A DNA stretch of 64,000 bases from Marivita sp. (GTDB lineage: Bacteria; Pseudomonadota; Alphaproteobacteria; Rhodobacterales; Rhodobacteraceae), in assembly GCF_022763305.1 (NCBI RefSeq), contig NZ_JALEGT010000041.1, positions 62,001-126,000 of the forward strand. The letters run 5' to 3'. The notes below the pieces were generated by a model that worked only from the letters and a program-made list of their open reading frames with translations, searched no databases and was not told where the DNA came from. The first letter of the stretch is position 1. Each line of letters opens with the position of its first letter. Positions 14,648-24,469 of the stretch are shown here, piece after piece. Both the position numbers and the translations under genes were made by a program.

Positions 14648-15835
14648 ATGACCGGCGCTGCACCGATCACGCAAGACGTTCTGACCATCCCGCGCAAACT
14701 GCCGGAGGGGGGCAAGACGAATATTGTCGGATTGACCCGCGACAAGCTGCGCGAAGCGCTGATCGCCATGGGCACGCCCGAGAAACAGGCCAAGATGCGG
14801 ACCGGTCAGATCTGGCAATGGGTCTACCAGTGGGGCGTGCGCGACTTCCACGCGATGACGAACCTCGCCAAAGCCTATCGCGCGGAACTGGACCAGCATT
14901 TCGAAATCGCCCTGCCCGAGATCGTGTCGAAACAGGTCTCTGCGGATGGCACCCGGAAATACCTTGTCCGCATCGCGGGCGGGCACGAGGTCGAGGTGGT
15001 CTACATCCCCGAAACCGACCGTGGCACGCTCTGCATCTCGTCCCAGGTGGGCTGCACGCTCACATGCTCGTTCTGCCATACGGGCACGCAGAAACTTGTG
15101 CGCAACCTGACCGCAGGCGAGATCATCGGTCAGGTCATGCTGGCCCGCGACGATCTGGGCGAATGGCCCGAACCCGGCACCGGTACCGGTGAGAATGGTC
15201 CGCGCCTGCTGTCGAACATCGTGCTGATGGGCATGGGCGAGCCGCTCTACAATTTCGACAACGTGCGCGACGCGATGAAGATCGCGATGGATGGCGAAGG
15301 CATCGCGCTGTCGCGCCGCCGCATCACGCTGTCCACCTCCGGCGTTGTGCCGGAGATCGCCAAGACCGCCGAAGAAATCGGCTGTCTTCTCGCCGTCAGC
15401 TTCCACGCCACGACGGACGCCGTGCGCGACAGGCTGGTGCCGATCAACAAGCGCTGGAACATCGAGACGCTGCTCGACGCGCTGCGCGAGTACCCGAAAA
15501 AGTCGAACTCCGAGCGCATCACCTTTGAGTACGTGATGCTCAAGGATGTGAACGACACCGATGAAGACGCCCGCCGTCTGGTCAAGCTGATCTCGGGCAT
15601 CCCGGCCAAGATCAATCTGATCCCGTTCAACGAATGGCCCGGCGCGCCCTATAAGCGATCCGACTGGTCGCGCATCGAATCCTTTGCCGACATTATCTAC
15701 AAGGCGGGTTACGCCAGCCCCATCCGCACCCCGCGCGGCGAAGACATCATGGCCGCCTGCGGTCAGCTCAAGTCGGCCACCGAACGCGCCCGCAAGAGCA
15801 AGGCGCAGATCGAAGCGGAAAGCGGTTTGGCTTAG
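14648..15835 (+). CDS. rlmN: 23S rRNA (adenine2503-C2)-methyltransferase
   Basis: Radical-SAM enzyme that methylates A2503 of 23S rRNA and A37 of some tRNAs. 395 residues. The 4Fe-4S motif is [11 protein letters not shown] (CxxxCxxC) near residue 140. [12 protein letters not shown] is the SAM-binding GEP motif. The C-terminal Cys needed for the methyl-Cys intermediate is in [10 protein letters not shown]. Homologues favour the ATG at 14648 over the track start at 14615. Its end overlaps the convergent NYN gene by 4 bp. Confidence 0.95.
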   Translation: MTGAAPITQDVLTIPRKLPEGGKTNIVGLTRDKLREALIAMGTPEKQAKMRTGQIWQWVYQWGVRDFHAMTNLAKAYRAELDQHFEIALPEIVSKQVSADGTRKYLVRIAGGHEVEVVYIPETDRGTLCISSQVGCTLTCSFCHTGTQKLVRNLTAGEIIGQVMLARDDLGEWPEPGTGTGENGPRLLSNIVLMGMGEPLYNFDNVRDAMKIAMDGEGIALSRRRITLSTSGVVPEIAKTAEEIGCLLAVSFHATTDAVRDRLVPINKRWNIETLLDALREYPKKSNSERITFEYVMLKDVNDTDEDARRLVKLISGIPAKINLIPFNEWPGAPYKRSDWSRIESFADIIYKAGYASPIRTPRGEDIMAACGQLKSATERARKSKAQIEAESGLA

Positions 15836-16488
15836 GCCTTGGCACCTGCCCTCAACCGTACCCGAGCATCAGGCCCACGCGGATCGAGATCGAACAGTGC
15901 GGCGTGTTTGGAAAGATAGGCGCGCCACGTCTTTTCAGGACGGCTGGAGATTCTGGTGTTGTGTCGCTGGTACATCAAGCCGCCAAGCTGCGTGATGCGC
16001 ATGCCATGGGGCCCTGCATCGGCAAGCAGATCGACAACCTTGATGTCCATCTCGCTCAGTTTCGGAACGGCAGCGCGCGCCTTCGGCTGGGTCTTCGCCA
16101 CGACCTTGAATTCGGAACAGGCCGCGCGCAGCTCGGACCGCGTCTTGTCCTCCCCCATGCCGACAACATGGATGTGCCGCGCCCGAACGAAACGCGCGAG
16201 ATGTGTAAAATCCGCGTCCGAACTGCCCAGAAGAACCGTCTGAACGCCTCGAGTCAGCACATATTCCGTCACGTCTATTGCGATCTTGATGTCCGACGCG
16301 TTCTTGCCACTTCCACAGTAAACGAACTCGAAACGCGACTGACCACCCCAGTCTCCGAGCGCTTTTTCATTTCCGTAGACCCGCGCCAGCACAACGGTGC
16401 CGTACGCGCTCGCGGCTTGAAAAATTCGGCCCGCAAACGCGGCGGGCAGGTTGTCCCCATCAACAAAGACTGCAACCAAGCCCGACAT
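15832..16488 (-). CDS. NYN-domain nuclease-like protein with OST-HTH/LOTUS domain
   Basis: 218 residues. The N-terminal 120 residues are a NYN/PIN-like fold: [11 protein letters not shown] (metal-binding Asp), [17 protein letters not shown] (second Asp), and [17 protein letters not shown] (third acidic patch). The C-terminal part ([31 protein letters not shown]...) fits an OST-HTH/LOTUS RNA-binding domain. The combination suggests a single-strand RNA nuclease or RNA-binding regulator. The target is unknown. Confidence 0.75.
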   Translation of the reverse strand: MSGLVAVFVDGDNLPAAFAGRIFQAASAYGTVVLARVYGNEKALGDWGGQSRFEFVYCGSGKNASDIKIAIDVTEYVLTRGVQTVLLGSSDADFTHLARFVRARHIHVVGMGEDKTRSELRAACSEFKVVAKTQPKARAAVPKLSEMDIKVVDLLADAGPHGMRITQLGGLMYQRHNTRISSRPEKTWRAYLSKHAALFDLDPRGPDARVRLRAGAKA

Positions 16489-16612
16489 GACCTACCCCAT
16501 TTGCACGTATTGCGGGAATGAAGCGAAACAATGCGACCAGAGTATGGCCCCGTTGTGTCGGGTCCTAAGTCCCGGACACAAGCCGCCATCCACAGAAAGC
16601 GCAATCGACCCC

Positions 16613-16643
16613 TTGACCTTCCAGTCACTGGAATCCCTATCTG
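16613..16643 (+). promoter_or_regulatory. CueR-type promoter of copA
   Basis: TTGACC (16613-16618) and TATCTG (16638-16643) are separated by 19 bp, the long spacer typical of MerR-family promoters. The spacer contains the perfect dyad TTCCAG-tca-CTGGAA (16619-16633). CueR, encoded at the end of the operon, would bind it and realign the promoter when Cu(I) is present. Confidence 0.85.
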
Positions 16644-16668
16644 TGCCGTGAGACACGAGGATTGACCC

Positions 16669-19125
16669 ATGACCACACTTCGCTTTTCCGTCGACAACAT
16701 GAGCTGCGCCGGGTGTGCCGGGCGGGCGGAGCGGGCGCTTGCCGCAGCACCCGGTGTGTCCGAGGCCTCGGTCAACATCGCCAATCACATGGCGCAGGTT
16801 TCGGGTGACTTTTCCCCCGAGACCCTGCGCGCGGCCCTCAAGACGGCGGGCTATCCGGCGCGCGAAGCAACGCACCGCCTGACCATCGAAGGGATGACCT
16901 GCGCCTCCTGCACCGGTCGAGTCGAGCGCGCGCTGGAAGCCGTGCCGGGTGTTCTGTCGGCAAACGTGAACCTTGCCACCCAGACCGCCACCATTCGCAC
17001 ACTAGATGGCGCCGTCACCCTGGACACGCTGGCCGTAACCGTCACGGACGCCGGCTATCCGGCAAGACCGGTCGACGACGAAACGCCATCCGAACACCAC
17101 TCGGAAATCGAACCGCTCCGCCGCGATACGCTGATCGCGGGCGCGCTGACGCTGCCGGTGTTCGTGACCGAAATGGGTGGGCACCTCTATCCGCCGTTGC
17201 ATCACGCCATCATGGGCAGTCTCGGCATGCAAACCTTCTGGGTTCTGCAATTCCTTCTGATCACATTGGTTCTGGCGTGGCCTGGTCGCCGCTTTTTCCG
17301 CATCGGTTTGCCCCTGCTGGCCAAGGGCAGCCCGGACATGAACAGTCTTGTTGCGCTCGGCACTCTGGCGGCCTGGGGATATTCCACCATAGCCACTTTT
17401 TTCCCCGGCCTCCTGCCCGACGGCACACGCGCCGTCTATTTCGAGGCGGCGGGTGTCATTGTCACACTGATCCTCGCCGGTCGCTGGATGGAGGCCCGCG
17501 CAAAAGGGCGCACAGGCGCCGCCATCCGTCACCTGATCGGCCTGCGCCCTGATACGGTCCTGCTCTCGCGTGACGGCGAGTTCAGTGAAAGGCCCCTGTC
17601 CGAAGTCGCACTCGGCGACGTGATCAAGGTGCTGCCGGGTGGGCGCATCGCCGTGGATGGCATTGTGGTCGAGGGCGACGCGTTCGTTGATGAATCCATG
17701 ATCACCGGCGAACCCGTCCCGGTGGCAAAAACCAGCGACGATCCCGTGACCGGAGGCACGATCAACGGGCGCAAGGCTCTGATCTATCGCGCCACGGCAG
17801 TCGGGTCGAACACCGTGCTCGCGCGCATCATCGACATGGTTCAGACCGCGCAGGGCGCCAAACTCCCGATTCAGGCCCTCGCCGACAAGGTGGTACGCAT
17901 CTTCGTTCCCGTGGTTCTGGGCATCGCCGCGCTGACCGTCGCCGTCTGGCTGATCGTCGGCCCCGAACCCGCGCTCAGCCACGCGCTTGTTGCCGGGGTC
18001 GCGGTGCTGATCATCGCATGTCCCTGTGCCATGGGCCTGGCCACGCCCACCTCGATCATGGTCGGCACGGGGCGCGCTGCCGAACTCGGTGTGCTCTTCC
18101 GCAAGGGGGACGCCTTGCAACGGCTGGACAGCGCCAAGGTCATTGCCTTTGACAAGACCGGCACCCTGACCGAAGGCCGCCCGACCCTTGTAGATCAGCA
18201 CTGTGCACCCGGCTTCGACCGGACCGAGATGCTGCGCCTCGCCGCAGCCGTGGAACAGGGCTCCGACCATCCGATCGCGCGCGCGATCCTTGCCGCCGCA
18301 GCGGCGGACCTTCCCGAAGTGACGGAAAGCGAGACTTTCGCGGGCTATGGCCTGTCGGCCCATGTGGAAGGTCAGGCGGCGCTCGTCGGATCGGAACAGC
18401 ACCTGATCGAGAACGGTGTCGATACGAGCCCGCTCAGGGAGGCCATCGCGCAATACGCCGAACAGGGCAACAGCCTTGTCTGTCTCGCGCTCAACGGCCA
18501 TGCCGCCGCGGTATTCGCCGTGGCCGATCAGATCAAGCCCAGCGCACGGCCAGCCATCGACGCACTGCACGCGGCCGGGCTGAAGGTTGCGATGATCTCG
18601 GGCGACAACGCCGCTGCGGCGCAGGCCATCGCCCGGCAGCTGGGCATTGGTCATGTGACCGCAGGCGTCCGCCCCGATGGCAAGGTGGACGCGATCCGCG
18701 ACCTGCGCAGCCAATTTGGAACCGTGGCCTTTGTCGGAGACGGCATCAACGACGCCCCCGCGCTGGCCGAGGCCGACATTGGCCTTGCCATCGGCACGGG
18801 CACCGATGTTGCCATTGAGGCTGCGGACATCGTGCTCGCCTCGGGCCGTGTCTCGGGTGTCGTCAACGCCGTCGATGTCTCGCGTCAGACCATGCGCAAC
18901 ATCCGGCAGAATCTGTTCTGGGCCTTCGCCTACAACACTGCGCTGATTCCTGTGGCCGCAGGCGCGCTCTATCCCGCCTTCGGCCTGATGCTGTCGCCGA
19001 TGCTCGGGGCGGGAGCAATGGCGCTCAGCTCGGTCTTCGTGCTCAGCAACGCGTTGCGCCTGCGCAGGATCGCCCCGGCGCAGCAGGACACCCGCGACAC
19101 ACGTTACGTAGAGGCCCCGGCATGA
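16669..19125 (+). CDS. copA: Copper-exporting P1B-type ATPase
   Basis: 818-residue inner-membrane pump that expels Cu(I). Two N-terminal heavy-metal domains carry CxxC (MSCAGC near residue 11, MTCASC near 79). Eight transmembrane segments follow, with the metal-binding CPC in IIACPCAMGLATPTS near residue 450. The phosphorylation site is DKTGTLTEG and the hinge is GDGINDAPALAEADIG. Both length and motifs are complete. It is followed by cueR with an ATGA overlap, so copper-induced transcription also raises the regulator. Confidence 0.94.
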   Translation: MTTLRFSVDNMSCAGCAGRAERALAAAPGVSEASVNIANHMAQVSGDFSPETLRAALKTAGYPAREATHRLTIEGMTCASCTGRVERALEAVPGVLSANVNLATQTATIRTLDGAVTLDTLAVTVTDAGYPARPVDDETPSEHHSEIEPLRRDTLIAGALTLPVFVTEMGGHLYPPLHHAIMGSLGMQTFWVLQFLLITLVLAWPGRRFFRIGLPLLAKGSPDMNSLVALGTLAAWGYSTIATFFPGLLPDGTRAVYFEAAGVIVTLILAGRWMEARAKGRTGAAIRHLIGLRPDTVLLSRDGEFSERPLSEVALGDVIKVLPGGRIAVDGIVVEGDAFVDESMITGEPVPVAKTSDDPVTGGTINGRKALIYRATAVGSNTVLARIIDMVQTAQGAKLPIQALADKVVRIFVPVVLGIAALTVAVWLIVGPEPALSHALVAGVAVLIIACPCAMGLATPTSIMVGTGRAAELGVLFRKGDALQRLDSAKVIAFDKTGTLTEGRPTLVDQHCAPGFDRTEMLRLAAAVEQGSDHPIARAILAAAAADLPEVTESETFAGYGLSAHVEGQAALVGSEQHLIENGVDTSPLREAIAQYAEQGNSLVCLALNGHAAAVFAVADQIKPSARPAIDALHAAGLKVAMISGDNAAAAQAIARQLGIGHVTAGVRPDGKVDAIRDLRSQFGTVAFVGDGINDAPALAEADIGLAIGTGTDVAIEAADIVLASGRVSGVVNAVDVSRQTMRNIRQNLFWAFAYNTALIPVAAGALYPAFGLMLSPMLGAGAMALSSVFVLSNALRLRRIAPAQQDTRDTRYVEAPA

Positions 19126-19514
19126 ATATCGGCGACGTTGCTCAGAAGGCGGGACTGCCGCCCAAGACCATCCGCTATTATGAAGATATCGGCCTGATCA
19201 CCCCATTGCGCGACACCAACGGATATCGCGTGTTCCGCGACAGTGACCTGCACAAGCTGGCCTTTCTCGGTCGCGCCCGCGCGCTTGGATTCACCATCGA
19301 GGACTGTCGCACCCTGCTGGCGCTTTACGAGGACAACACCCGCGCCAGTGCCGATGTAAAGGACCTGGCGCAGGCACATCTGGAGAAGATCGAGAACAAG
19401 ATCGAACAGCTCCAATCCATGCGCGATACCCTGTCCGAATTGGTGCACAGCTGTGCCGGGGACAACCGGCCCGACTGCCCGATCCTCAGCGATCTTGCGA
19501 CGGGCCAACACTGA
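19122..19514 (+). CDS. cueR: Cu(I)-responsive MerR-family activator
   Basis: 130 residues. The winged HTH is MNIGDVAQKAGLPPKTIRYYEDIGLI...GYRVF, followed by a long dimer helix. CAGDNRPDCPI near the C-terminus holds the two Cys that bind Cu(I) in CueR, with the spacing seen in the E. coli protein. It is translated from an ATG overlapping the copA stop. It should act on the 19-bp-spacer promoter upstream of copA. cueR as the second gene of the copA operon makes an autoregulatory circuit. Confidence 0.93.
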   Translation: MNIGDVAQKAGLPPKTIRYYEDIGLITPLRDTNGYRVFRDSDLHKLAFLGRARALGFTIEDCRTLLALYEDNTRASADVKDLAQAHLEKIENKIEQLQSMRDTLSELVHSCAGDNRPDCPILSDLATGQH

Positions 19515-19570
19515 TCCACCCTTGCGCTCCATAGGCGGAAAGCGGTTCAACCTCGTTTCGGCTGACCCTC

Positions 19571-20185
19571 TCAGGATCTGCGGGCGCGCAGCCAGAGCGA
19601 CCAGACCCGCCGGTCCAGCAGAACACGGACAAGCGCCAAGAGGATCAGACCGGACAGCGCTGCTTTGGACCAAGGCTCCATCGTGCCTTCGATCTGCACT
19701 GCGTGCAGAACGGTGAACACCACGGTGATGCTGACGAGGGTCGTGTGCAAACCCCGCCAAACCCGCAACCGTGTCGCCATGCGACGTCGCAATATGCCGA
19801 TCAGGCCAGCGGCAAGAACCGCCCACATGGCAATCACACCCCAGGTGGAAAAGAGCGCCGGTGACCGGAGCAAGAGTGCGTCCACCATGTCCGGCGGGCT
19901 GGTGATCCAAAGCCCCCCGACATGCACGATCACGACCACCACAAGCGCCACACCCAAGGCCCGATGGGTCTGGCGTCCGGCACGTCCGGTCAGGCCCGGC
20001 AGCCAACCGCCCACCAGCAGCGGTTGCACCAGCAGCAGTGCCATGCCGACCACCCCGGCGAAGCCAGCCAAGATATAGACCGGATCGCGCCACGCGATCA
20101 GCGGTGAGCCCAAGGCCAATGCGGCGGGACCGCCGGTCGCCAGCAGAAGCGCTCCCCATAGGCTGATCGCACGAACGCTTCGCAT
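19571..20185 (-). CDS. Ferric-reductase-like transmembrane protein
   Basis: 204 residues with about six transmembrane helices. The order of paired His residues (AGRQTHRALGVALVVVVIVHVGG and VWRGLHTTLVSITVVFTVLHAVQ) suits a haem b-binding ferric-reductase-like domain. No flavin or NAD domain is present, so a partner would be needed for electron input. It lies 19 bp downstream of the Tat-signal gene in the same direction, so the two probably form an operon. Confidence 0.7.
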   Translation of the reverse strand: MRSVRAISLWGALLLATGGPAALALGSPLIAWRDPVYILAGFAGVVGMALLLVQPLLVGGWLPGLTGRAGRQTHRALGVALVVVVIVHVGGLWITSPPDMVDALLLRSPALFSTWGVIAMWAVLAAGLIGILRRRMATRLRVWRGLHTTLVSITVVFTVLHAVQIEGTMEPWSKAALSGLILLALVRVLLDRRVWSLWLRARRS

Positions 20186-20204
20186 CCTCAGCGATCCAGG
20201 TTCG

Positions 20205-20693
20205 TCACGCGGGCTGCAAGACGAAATGCGCGCTCAGGGTGGTGTCGCTGGCACGCGACATCACCGGGCGAAGGAACACGGTCTTGAACTCACCACTGTC
20301 ATAGGCAAGGTGCCCATGCGGTTGACCGAAGGCCGGGACGATCTGCGGCATCTCGAGCCGGAATTCGCCATTCGCATCCGTCAGGGTCGCACCGTGGCTG
20401 TGCCAATCGCGCTCATGGCCTTCGGTGGTATGGGCCCAGATCTGGATGCGCTGCCCCGGCAAGGGCGCCCCGTCTCCGGCACGACGCACGGTCCCGGTCA
20501 TCCAGAAGCCGCCGCCTCCGATCCTGTCGACGATGGGTGCACCGGGTCGGTAATTGTTCGATCCACCCCGCATGGACGCGGTTGGTGCAAGTCCGGCCGC
20601 CCGTGCCGGGACGGTCAACCCAGAACCAGCCATCAGCACCGCCGATGCGCCGAGTGTCACCATCGCGCGGCGGGTCAGTCGTGAAGATGCCAT
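20205..20693 (-). CDS. Tat-exported intradiol-dioxygenase-like protein
   Basis: 162 residues from ATG 20693, which has AGGAGG upstream. The track start at 20738 is too early. The twin-arginine signal is RLTRRAMVTLGASAVLMAGSG. The mature part (FWMTGTVRRAGDGAPLPGQRIQIWAHTTEG...DANGEFRLEMPQ...PHGHLAYDSGEFKTVFLRPV) has the beta-sandwich of the protocatechuate-dioxygenase fold. A complete Tyr/His iron site is not obvious, so it may be a non-catalytic relative. It is probably co-transcribed with the membrane protein downstream. Confidence 0.55.
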   Translation of the reverse strand: MASSRLTRRAMVTLGASAVLMAGSGLTVPARAAGLAPTASMRGGSNNYRPGAPIVDRIGGGGFWMTGTVRRAGDGAPLPGQRIQIWAHTTEGHERDWHSHGATLTDANGEFRLEMPQIVPAFGQPHGHLAYDSGEFKTVFLRPVMSRASDTTLSAHFVLQPA

Positions 20694-21040
20694 GTCATGC
20701 CTCCTCTTCCGGCAGCAGAAACGCTGCATATCCGACAAGCGGGCAGTGACGCCCGCGTCAAAGCCATTTCAGTCTACATCAGATTAGAGCGTCCCGCTGA
20801 TCCGGACATTCCAACCCACGCCTTCGTGATTCAGCAAGTGCCGCCATTGACCGAGGAAAGGCCTCACACGCGGAAATCCGCCCGGGTCTCCGACTGGAAT
20901 GCGGTGAACACGCCGGATCCACCTGAATTACGCTATCCTGAATTGTTCCCCACCCCACGAAACAACCTTAAGGCTTGGCGCAGGTCAGTGAATGGGTTGG
21001 TGTGGAGATGTTGTCAAACACCCCATTAAGGAGAAAACAC
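20694..21040. other. Intergenic region, 347 bp, divergent promoters
   Basis: It separates the minus-strand Tat gene from the plus-strand acyltransferase-like gene and must hold both promoters. GCGGGC-agtgac-GCCCGC (about 20738-20755) could be a hairpin in the Tat gene leader. AAGGAG at 21028 is the ribosome site for the GTG start at 21041. I see no gene and no clear -35/-10 pair. Confidence 0.5.
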
Positions 21041-21760
21041 GTGGCCAAATCTGCTCACCTAGACATGATGAAATTCTTCAGCACATGTCTGTACATGCTT
21101 GAGGAACGGGGCATCACCGTACAGGATTCCTCGGATTTCCGGGAATGCGAGGACCGGATGCGCGCCATCGGGAAGAATTCGATCACCCCGATGATCTCGT
21201 CCGAGCACAATGATCTGTCCAAGGACAATGCCGGATGGCTGATCCTTCAGAAGGATGGTCAGGATATCGGCGGAGTCGCCGCACGACACGACCGGCTTGT
21301 GACGGAAACGCTGTCAGGCTTCTGGTCACGCAGCTATGGCAGATTGTACAAGGGCCAGGGGCACTTGCGGGTTGTCTCGGATGAACGTCGTCCCTGCGAC
21401 GAGATCTCGGGCAGCGTGATCTACATGGGCGAATTCTTCATCGCGGAAAGAATGCGCGGATCGCGCCATCTTCTGTCGCTATATACCCACCTGCTCTTTG
21501 CCTATTGCCAACTGCGCTGGCATGCCGACTGGCTCTATGCCTTCGTCCGTGCCGATGATGCGCGACTGGGCTATGCCACCGAATACGGGTTCACGCGGCA
21601 ATACCCCGGCGCGCATGTCTGGGGCGTGCTGCCCAAGGGACGAGCAACCGGCGAATATCTCGTGGCGATCCAGTCAGGCGAACTGGCCGATATGGCAACC
21701 TATTTCAACCTTCACCCGTCGGTCCTCCTGGGAGTCGATTCGCTCAAGAGGGTCGAATAG
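21041..21760 (+). CDS. GNAT-like acyltransferase of unknown substrate
   Basis: 239 residues from a GTG at 21041 with AAGGAG 7 nt upstream. The track's earlier start lacks a ribosome site. The central part (IYMGEFFIAERMRGSRHLLSLYTHLLFAYCQLRWHADWLYAFVRADDARLGYATEYGFT) reads as a GNAT fold: a beta strand, the RGxRxL pyrophosphate loop and a helix. The family and substrate are unclear. Its 3' end overlaps the convergent regulator by 49 bp, which suggests mutual antisense effects. Confidence 0.55.
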   Translation: MAKSAHLDMMKFFSTCLYMLEERGITVQDSSDFRECEDRMRAIGKNSITPMISSEHNDLSKDNAGWLILQKDGQDIGGVAARHDRLVTETLSGFWSRSYGRLYKGQGHLRVVSDERRPCDEISGSVIYMGEFFIAERMRGSRHLLSLYTHLLFAYCQLRWHADWLYAFVRADDARLGYATEYGFTRQYPGAHVWGVLPKGRATGEYLVAIQSGELADMATYFNLHPSVLLGVDSLKRVE

Positions 21761-22506
21761 TTCAGAACGAACAGGGTGCCCGAGGCATCCTTGACGGGGA
21801 GCATGAGGCGAACGAAGCTGACTTCGACGGTTTCGTTCGTCTCGGGGAAGGGGACGATCCGTTTCAGCGGTGTGATCATCCCGACACCGGAATGCGCGAC
21901 CGACCTGATCTGACCGTTCAATTCGGCAAGATCGGATGTGCTCAGTGTTTCCAGAAACCGTTCCAACCGGGTGCTTTCGGTCGACCCCAGCGTGGTCGCC
22001 GACAGGCCCAACGCACCAACATGGTGAATGCGCGGAATGGACGTCAACGCCTCGGCCGCGCTGACCAGATCGAAATGCGGCGCGATCTGATCGCTGCGGG
22101 ACAGATCGCCATCGGTCTCTTTCCACCAGGAAATGATCGAATCCAGCGTCGGCCGATCCCCCATCCGGTCCAGCGACCGTTCCGTCGCCTTGAACACGGC
22201 GGACAGCAATCGCGCCGCCTGACGATCAACCTCCTGAACCGGCAACGCCTCGAATTGCTGTTGGAGATGGTCGTTCCTGTCGCGCAAGAGAACATCGACC
22301 GAGACTCCCAAAGCGTCGGCCACGCGCACGGGCGCGGCAAGGCTGGGCAGGGATCCGCCCTGCATGATTTCGGTGATTGCGCTGTCCGTCTCGAATCCCG
22401 CGCGCAGCGACAGCTCTGCCTCGGTCAGGTTCTGCGACCTCATGATGCTGTGCAGATTTGCCCTGAAATTGTCCAGAACCTCCAGTTCCGTGATGCGTGA
22501 GATCAT
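21712..22506 (-). CDS. HTH regulator with C-terminal sensor-like region
   Basis: 264 residues. The N-terminal XRE-like helix-turn-helix is FRANLHSIMRSQNLTEAELSLRAGFETDSAITEIMQGGSLPSLAAPVRVADALGVSVDVLL. The C-terminal 130 residues (SVAHSGVGMITPLKRIVPFPETNETVEVSFVRLMLPVKDASGTLFVLNYSTLL) look like a PAS-type ligand or redox domain. It may regulate the convergent acyltransferase-like gene. The upstream 170 bp to hss hold no gene I can see. Confidence 0.6.
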   Translation of the reverse strand: MISRITELEVLDNFRANLHSIMRSQNLTEAELSLRAGFETDSAITEIMQGGSLPSLAAPVRVADALGVSVDVLLRDRNDHLQQQFEALPVQEVDRQAARLLSAVFKATERSLDRMGDRPTLDSIISWWKETDGDLSRSDQIAPHFDLVSAAEALTSIPRIHHVGALGLSATTLGSTESTRLERFLETLSTSDLAELNGQIRSVAHSGVGMITPLKRIVPFPETNETVEVSFVRLMLPVKDASGTLFVLNYSTLLSESTPRRTDG

Positions 22507-22676
22507 AGTGTGGTCCAGTTGTTACAGCGTGCACTCAAACCCCCACTCACAGGTAACGTCGCGCCAGTGGTGTGTATAGCCAAAATGCAGCCTAAAGCTG
22601 TTTTAATCGTGAATAAGGCCTTGGAACCACGTTTCTTTTGCACACAACAACGCAGAAAGATATTCCTGCAGGCGCC

Positions 22677-24098
22677 TTAGCTCGCCAACACATTCCTGAA
22701 CTGCCAGGGATCACTTTCGTCGATATCTTCGGGGAAATGCTCCCAGCGATCCTGCAGCGGCGTCCAGTCCGTGTAATGCGCCTCGACCGGCCCCAGATAA
22801 GGGCGTTGCACCTCGAGACAGCGCACGTGATCCATTTCATCGGTTTCCACGATCCCCGCCAGCGGGTTTTCAAGAGCCCAGACCATGCCCGCCAACACGG
22901 CACTTGTCACCTGCATGCCCGTGGCGTTCTGATAGGGGGCAAGGTCGCGCGTTTCCGCGTTGGACAGGCGCGATCCATACCAGAGCGCGTTCTTCTCGTG
23001 CCCGTAGAGCAACACCCCCAGCTCGTCGATGCCTTCGACGATCTCGTCCTCGGTCAGGATGTGGTGTGCCGTCTGCTGCTTGCCCGAGCCGAACATCTCG
23101 TGCAGCGACAGCACCGCGTCATCGCAGGGATGATAGGCATAGTGGCAAGTCGGGCGATAGTCCGGCGCGTCCGGCGCGCCGACGGTATAGTAGTCCGAAA
23201 TCGAAATCGCCTCGTTATGGGTCACGAGAAAACCGAACTGCGGCCCCGGCGTCGGACACCAAGTGTGCACCCGCGTGATCGCACCGGGCCGCTCGAGCCA
23301 GATCGCGGCCTTGCAGCCGGTCTCGTGGGTGTGGCCGTTCTCGGGGAACCAGGTTTCGTGTGTGCCCCAGCCCAGCTCGGCGGGTTGAAACCCTTCGGCG
23401 ATAAAGCCCTCCACCGACCATGTGTTCACGAACACGTTGCGCGGGCGCGGTTGGCGTCGCGCCTGCGTGTCGCGCTCGGCCACATGCACCCCCTTGACGC
23501 CAAGCGACTGCATGAGCCGAGCCCATCCGTCGCGATCCTGCGGCACGGCGACCTCGTGCCCCGTGTCCCTTGCCAACGTGAGCAAGGCCTCCTTGACGAA
23601 CCACGACACCATTCCCGGATTGGCACCACAGCAGCTTACCGCTGTCGGACCACCCGGATTGGCGGCTTTTTCCGTGCGCACCGCCTGCCTCAACGCGTAA
23701 TTCGTCCGCGCTGCATTGTCGGGCGTGTCGAAATAGAACCCCGCCCACGGCTCAACCACGGTGTCGATATAAAGCACCCCAAGTTCACGGCAGAACCGCA
23801 TCAGGTCCAACGACGAGGTATCCACCGACAGGTTCACGCAAAAACCCGTCCCCTCGGCAAACAACTCCCCCAGCACCTCACGATAGTTTTCGGCGGTCAA
23901 CGCGATCTGCATATGGTTGATCTTGTGCTGTCGCAGGAAATTCGCCTGTCCCTGATCCGGCTCGATCACGGTAAACTTGTCGGCTTCATATTCGAAATGC
24001 CGCTCGATCAGGGGCCACGTCCCCTTCCCGATGGACCCGAACCCGATCATCACGATCGGCCCGTCGATACGCCCATATACGGGATGGTTCTGTGTCAT
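22677..24098 (-). CDS. hss: Homospermidine synthase
   Basis: NAD-dependent synthesis of homospermidine from putrescine (two molecules) or putrescine plus spermidine. The 473-residue product reads as a saccharopine-dehydrogenase-fold enzyme. The Rossmann motif is VMIGFGSIGKGTWPL near residue 20. VNLSVDTSSLDL, YIDTVVEPWAGFY and AVSCCGANPGMVSWFVKEALL are family landmarks. Homospermidine is the characteristic polyamine of many alphaproteobacteria. The long plus-strand ORF over it in the track is an antisense shadow. Confidence 0.9.
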   Translation of the reverse strand: MTQNHPVYGRIDGPIVMIGFGSIGKGTWPLIERHFEYEADKFTVIEPDQGQANFLRQHKINHMQIALTAENYREVLGELFAEGTGFCVNLSVDTSSLDLMRFCRELGVLYIDTVVEPWAGFYFDTPDNAARTNYALRQAVRTEKAANPGGPTAVSCCGANPGMVSWFVKEALLTLARDTGHEVAVPQDRDGWARLMQSLGVKGVHVAERDTQARRQPRPRNVFVNTWSVEGFIAEGFQPAELGWGTHETWFPENGHTHETGCKAAIWLERPGAITRVHTWCPTPGPQFGFLVTHNEAISISDYYTVGAPDAPDYRPTCHYAYHPCDDAVLSLHEMFGSGKQQTAHHILTEDEIVEGIDELGVLLYGHEKNALWYGSRLSNAETRDLAPYQNATGMQVTSAVLAGMVWALENPLAGIVETDEMDHVRCLEVQRPYLGPVEAHYTDWTPLQDRWEHFPEDIDESDPWQFRNVLAS

Positions 24099-24469
24099 GA
24101 TCTGCCCTCACCAATCGCGCGCCGAAACCGACGTGCATACCGCAATGTAATGCCCGCGTCCGACGAAGTCCAAGTTGGAGCGTCAAACAAAGCAAAATGC
24201 AAAAACCATGGTTCCCGCAGTCAAATGGTGGTCTTTAAAGTGCGCATACGACACAGGATCGGCCAGATTTTGCCGAACCATCCGTCTCACAACTTGCAGA
24301 ACGTTCAAGGCATGTTAGGGCAAGCGCGAAATAAGACGTCAGTAACACGCTTGGGCACAGACGAGCAGCAAAATGTCGGACTGGGTGAATGACACCCGGG
24401 CCTTCAGGACACGCCTCCAAGCCAATACGCCATCCCACGTCTTCGTGACTAATTGCGGCATGACGCCAG
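24099..24469. other. Intergenic region, 371 bp
   Basis: Between divergent hss and the repeat/DUF4214 gene. It is lower in GC than its neighbours. The short ORFs here have no coding character that I can defend. A 12-codon ORF (24460-24498) ends just inside the next gene's reading frame and probably means nothing. I see no RNA gene or clear promoter. Confidence 0.4.

Noticed and set aside
17002-18714. 570-residue minus-strand ORF
   Set aside because: It is the antisense of copA; no motifs.
22638-24392. 584-residue plus-strand ORF
   Set aside because: It is the antisense of homospermidine synthase.
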